DNA of 6,501 bases from Actinomycetes bacterium (GTDB lineage: Bacteria; Actinomycetota; Actinomycetes; Mycobacteriales; Mycobacteriaceae), in the NCBI GenBank assembly GCA_023415515.1, contig JAEZKH010000337.1, positions 1-6,501 on the forward strand. Direction: 5' to 3'. This document shows, one piece after another, positions 5,275 through 6,501 of the stretch. The translations under genes and the position numbers were made by a program. Position 1 is the first letter of the stretch, and each line of letters starts with the position of its first letter. A model generated the notes under the pieces. The model had not been told where the DNA came from and searched no databases. It saw only the letters and a program-made list of their open reading frames with translations.

Positions 5275-6501
5275 GTGACTCCATCCAATGATCTGCCGCG
5301 GACCGTCGGCGAACTGCGTGCGTCGGGCCACCGCGAGCGGGGCGTCAAAGACGAAATCAGGGAAAACCTGCTGGCTGCGCTGGCCGAAGGCCGCGATGTG
5401 TGGCCCGGCATCCTCGGTTTCGAGGACACTGTCCTGCCCCAGCTCGAGCGCGCGCTGATCGCCGGGCACGATGTGGTTCTGCTCGGCGAACGCGGTCAGG
5501 GCAAGACGCGGCTGCTGCGCGCGCTGTCCGGCCTGCTCGACGAGTGGACCCCGGTGATCGCGGGTTCGGAACTCGGCGAGCACCCGTACTCGCCGATCAC
5601 GCCGGAGTCGATCCGGCGGGCGGCCGAATCGGGCGACGATCTGCCGATCGAGTGGCGGCACCGCAGCGAGCGCTACTTCGAGAAGTTGGCGACGCCCGAC
5701 ACCAGCGTTGCCGACCTGGTCGGCGACATCGACCCGATCAAGGTGGCCGAGGGCCGCAGCCTCGGCGACCCGGAGACCATTGCCTACGGCCTGATCCCGC
5801 GGGCCCACCGCGGCATCGTCGCGGTCAACGAGCTACCCGACCTCGCCGAGCGCATCCAGGTGTCGATGCTCAACGTGATGGAGGAACGCGACATCCAGGT
5901 GCGCGGATACACGCTGCGGCTGCCGCTGGACGTGGTCGTGGTCGCCAGCGCCAACCCCGAGGACTACACCAACCGCGGGCGCATCATCACGCCGCTGAAG
6001 GACCGGTTCGGCGCCGAGATCCGCACGCACTACCCGCTTGAGCTCGACGCCGAGGTCGGCGTCATCAGCCAGGAGGCGCAGCTGGCCGCGGAGGTGCCGG
6101 AGTATCTGCTGGCCATCCTCGCCCGGTTCGCCCGCTATCTGCGTGAGTCGAGTTCGATCGACCAGCGCTCCGGCGTCTCGGCCCGGTTCGCGATCGCGGC
6201 GGCCGAGACCGTCGGGGCGGCGGCGCGACACCGGTCGGCGATCCTCGGCGAAGACGACCCGGTGGCCCGCGTCGTCGACCTCGGCACGGTCATCGACGTA
6301 CTGCGCGGCAAGCTCGAGTTCGAGTCCGGTGAGGAAGGCCGCGAGCAGGCGATCCTCGAACATCTGCTGCGGCGCGCGACGGCCGACACCGCGCAGCGGC
6401 TGCTCGGCGGCATCGACGTCGGGCCGCTCGTCGTCGCGATCGAGGGCGGCACCGCAGCGAGCGCTACTTCGAGAAGTTGGCGACGCCCGACACCAGCGTT
6501 G
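5275..6501 (+). CDS. MoxR-type AAA+ ATPase (Rv0958-like, 'magnesium chelatase'), 3' truncated
   Basis: 409 codons are open to the right edge. The N-terminus reads M-T-P-S-N-D-L-P. Walker A is G-E-R-G-Q-G-K-T (71-78). The Walker B position is G-I-V-A-V-N-E-L (180-187), with Asn185-Glu186 in place of the usual Asp-Glu. Sensor 1 is A-S-A-N-P-E (224-229, N227). L-K-D-R-F-G (241-246) includes a conserved Asp-Arg. A helical lid region follows, with R-S-G-V-S-A-R-F at about 302-309. This is the ATPase module of MoxR / chelatase-I-like chaperones. They use ATP to remodel a protein partner with a von Willebrand A subunit, which I recall lies next in M. tuberculosis (Rv0959) and would be outside this window. 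No chlorophyll or cobalamin role is implied. Up to 6444 (390 codons) the protein looks native. From 6445 the DNA is an out-of-frame copy of 5654-5710, so the last 19 residues are probably not authentic. The family member is about 460 aa (recalled). Confidence 0.9.
   Translation, partial: MTPSNDLPRTVGELRASGHRERGVKDEIRENLLAALAEGRDVWPGILGFEDTVLPQLERALIAGHDVVLLGERGQGKTRLLRALSGLLDEWTPVIAGSELGEHPYSPITPESIRRAAESGDDLPIEWRHRSERYFEKLATPDTSVADLVGDIDPIKVAEGRSLGDPETIAYGLIPRAHRGIVAVNELPDLAERIQVSMLNVMEERDIQVRGYTLRLPLDVVVVASANPEDYTNRGRIITPLKDRFGAEIRTHYPLELDAEVGVISQEAQLAAEVPEYLLAILARFARYLRESSSIDQRSGVSARFAIAAAETVGAAARHRSAILGEDDPVARVVDLGTVIDVLRGKLEFESGEEGREQAILEHLLRRATADTAQRLLGGIDVGPLVVAIEGGTAASATSRSWRRPTPAL
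5654..5710. repeat. 57-bp exact direct repeat, copy 1
   Basis: This copy lies in the AAA+ gene and is read in the normal frame as part of residues 127-146 (through H-R-S-E-R-Y-F-E-K-L). It is identical at all 57 positions to 6445-6501. The base before it is T here and G at the second copy. Confidence 0.98.
6445..6501. repeat. 57-bp exact direct repeat, copy 2, ending at the window edge
   Basis: Identical to 5654-5710 with an offset of 791 bases, which is not a multiple of three. The copy is therefore read in another frame (G-G-T-A-A-S-A-T-S...). It continues unbroken to the last base of the window, so its true length is unknown. It may be a contig-end artefact or the beginning of a tandem duplication. 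Confidence 0.95.

Noticed and set aside
3411..5808. Long minus-strand open frames opposite purH, the lipoprotein and the AAA+ gene
   Set aside because: They cross several well-supported + strand genes, show no family motif, and arise from the codon bias of GC-rich DNA.
5400..6041. Plus-strand open frame inside the AAA+ gene
   Set aside because: It is a different frame from the Walker A/B-bearing ATPase, is Arg/Ala-rich, and has no motif.
1..6501. CRISPR array, insertion sequence, tRNA, phage or toxin-antitoxin elements
   Set aside because: There are no spaced direct repeats of CRISPR type, no transposase or integrase frame, no tRNA-like cloverleaf and no small toxin pair. The synteny is that of the mycobacterial core genome.

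Overview
The window is high-GC actinobacterial DNA and almost certainly comes from a Mycobacterium or Mycolicibacterium. The evidence is the gene order (Rv0954-like membrane protein, perM, purN, purH, Rv0958-like AAA+ ATPase, recalled from M. tuberculosis), the GTG and ATG starts without Shine-Dalgarno sites, and an LpqN/LpqT-type lipoprotein. All six genes are on the + strand. The first and last are cut by the window edges.

Layout. 1-729: C-terminal part of a four-helix DUF5336-type membrane protein with a Q/S/G/Y-rich tail. 737-765: hairpin, a possible terminator. 787-2283: perM, a multi-pass membrane protein linked to cell division, with a long acidic, repeat-rich cytoplasmic-type tail. 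2293-2922: purN. 2919-4487: purH, overlapping purN by ATGA. 4501-5154: a lipoprotein of the LpqN/LpqT type. 5155-5274: a 120-base gap with a short decamer repeat and a promoter. 5275-6501: a MoxR-type AAA+ ATPase (often named magnesium chelatase), running off the end.

How the genes relate. The first two are envelope/division proteins. PurN and PurH catalyse the two formyl-transfer steps of IMP synthesis, and PurH also closes the ring. The last is an ATPase that normally works with a von Willebrand A partner encoded just downstream, outside the window. Genes are tightly packed, but purN, the lipoprotein gene and the AAA+ gene each have a TAnnnT -10 box 7-8 bases before the start codon. This suggests separate leaderless transcripts in addition to any read-through from upstream.

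Most unusual points. (1) The last 57 bases are an exact copy of 5654-5710, 791 bases upstream and in a different reading frame. This is either an assembly or contig-end artefact or a frame-breaking tandem duplication. (2) The perM tail holds two degenerate copies of what can be reconstructed as one palindromic mini-repeat, spaced exactly 70 codons apart. (3) The stop codons of perM and purH form part of the putative promoters of the next genes. I see no defence system, CRISPR array, insertion sequence or RNA gene. This is mostly conserved core-genome sequence.
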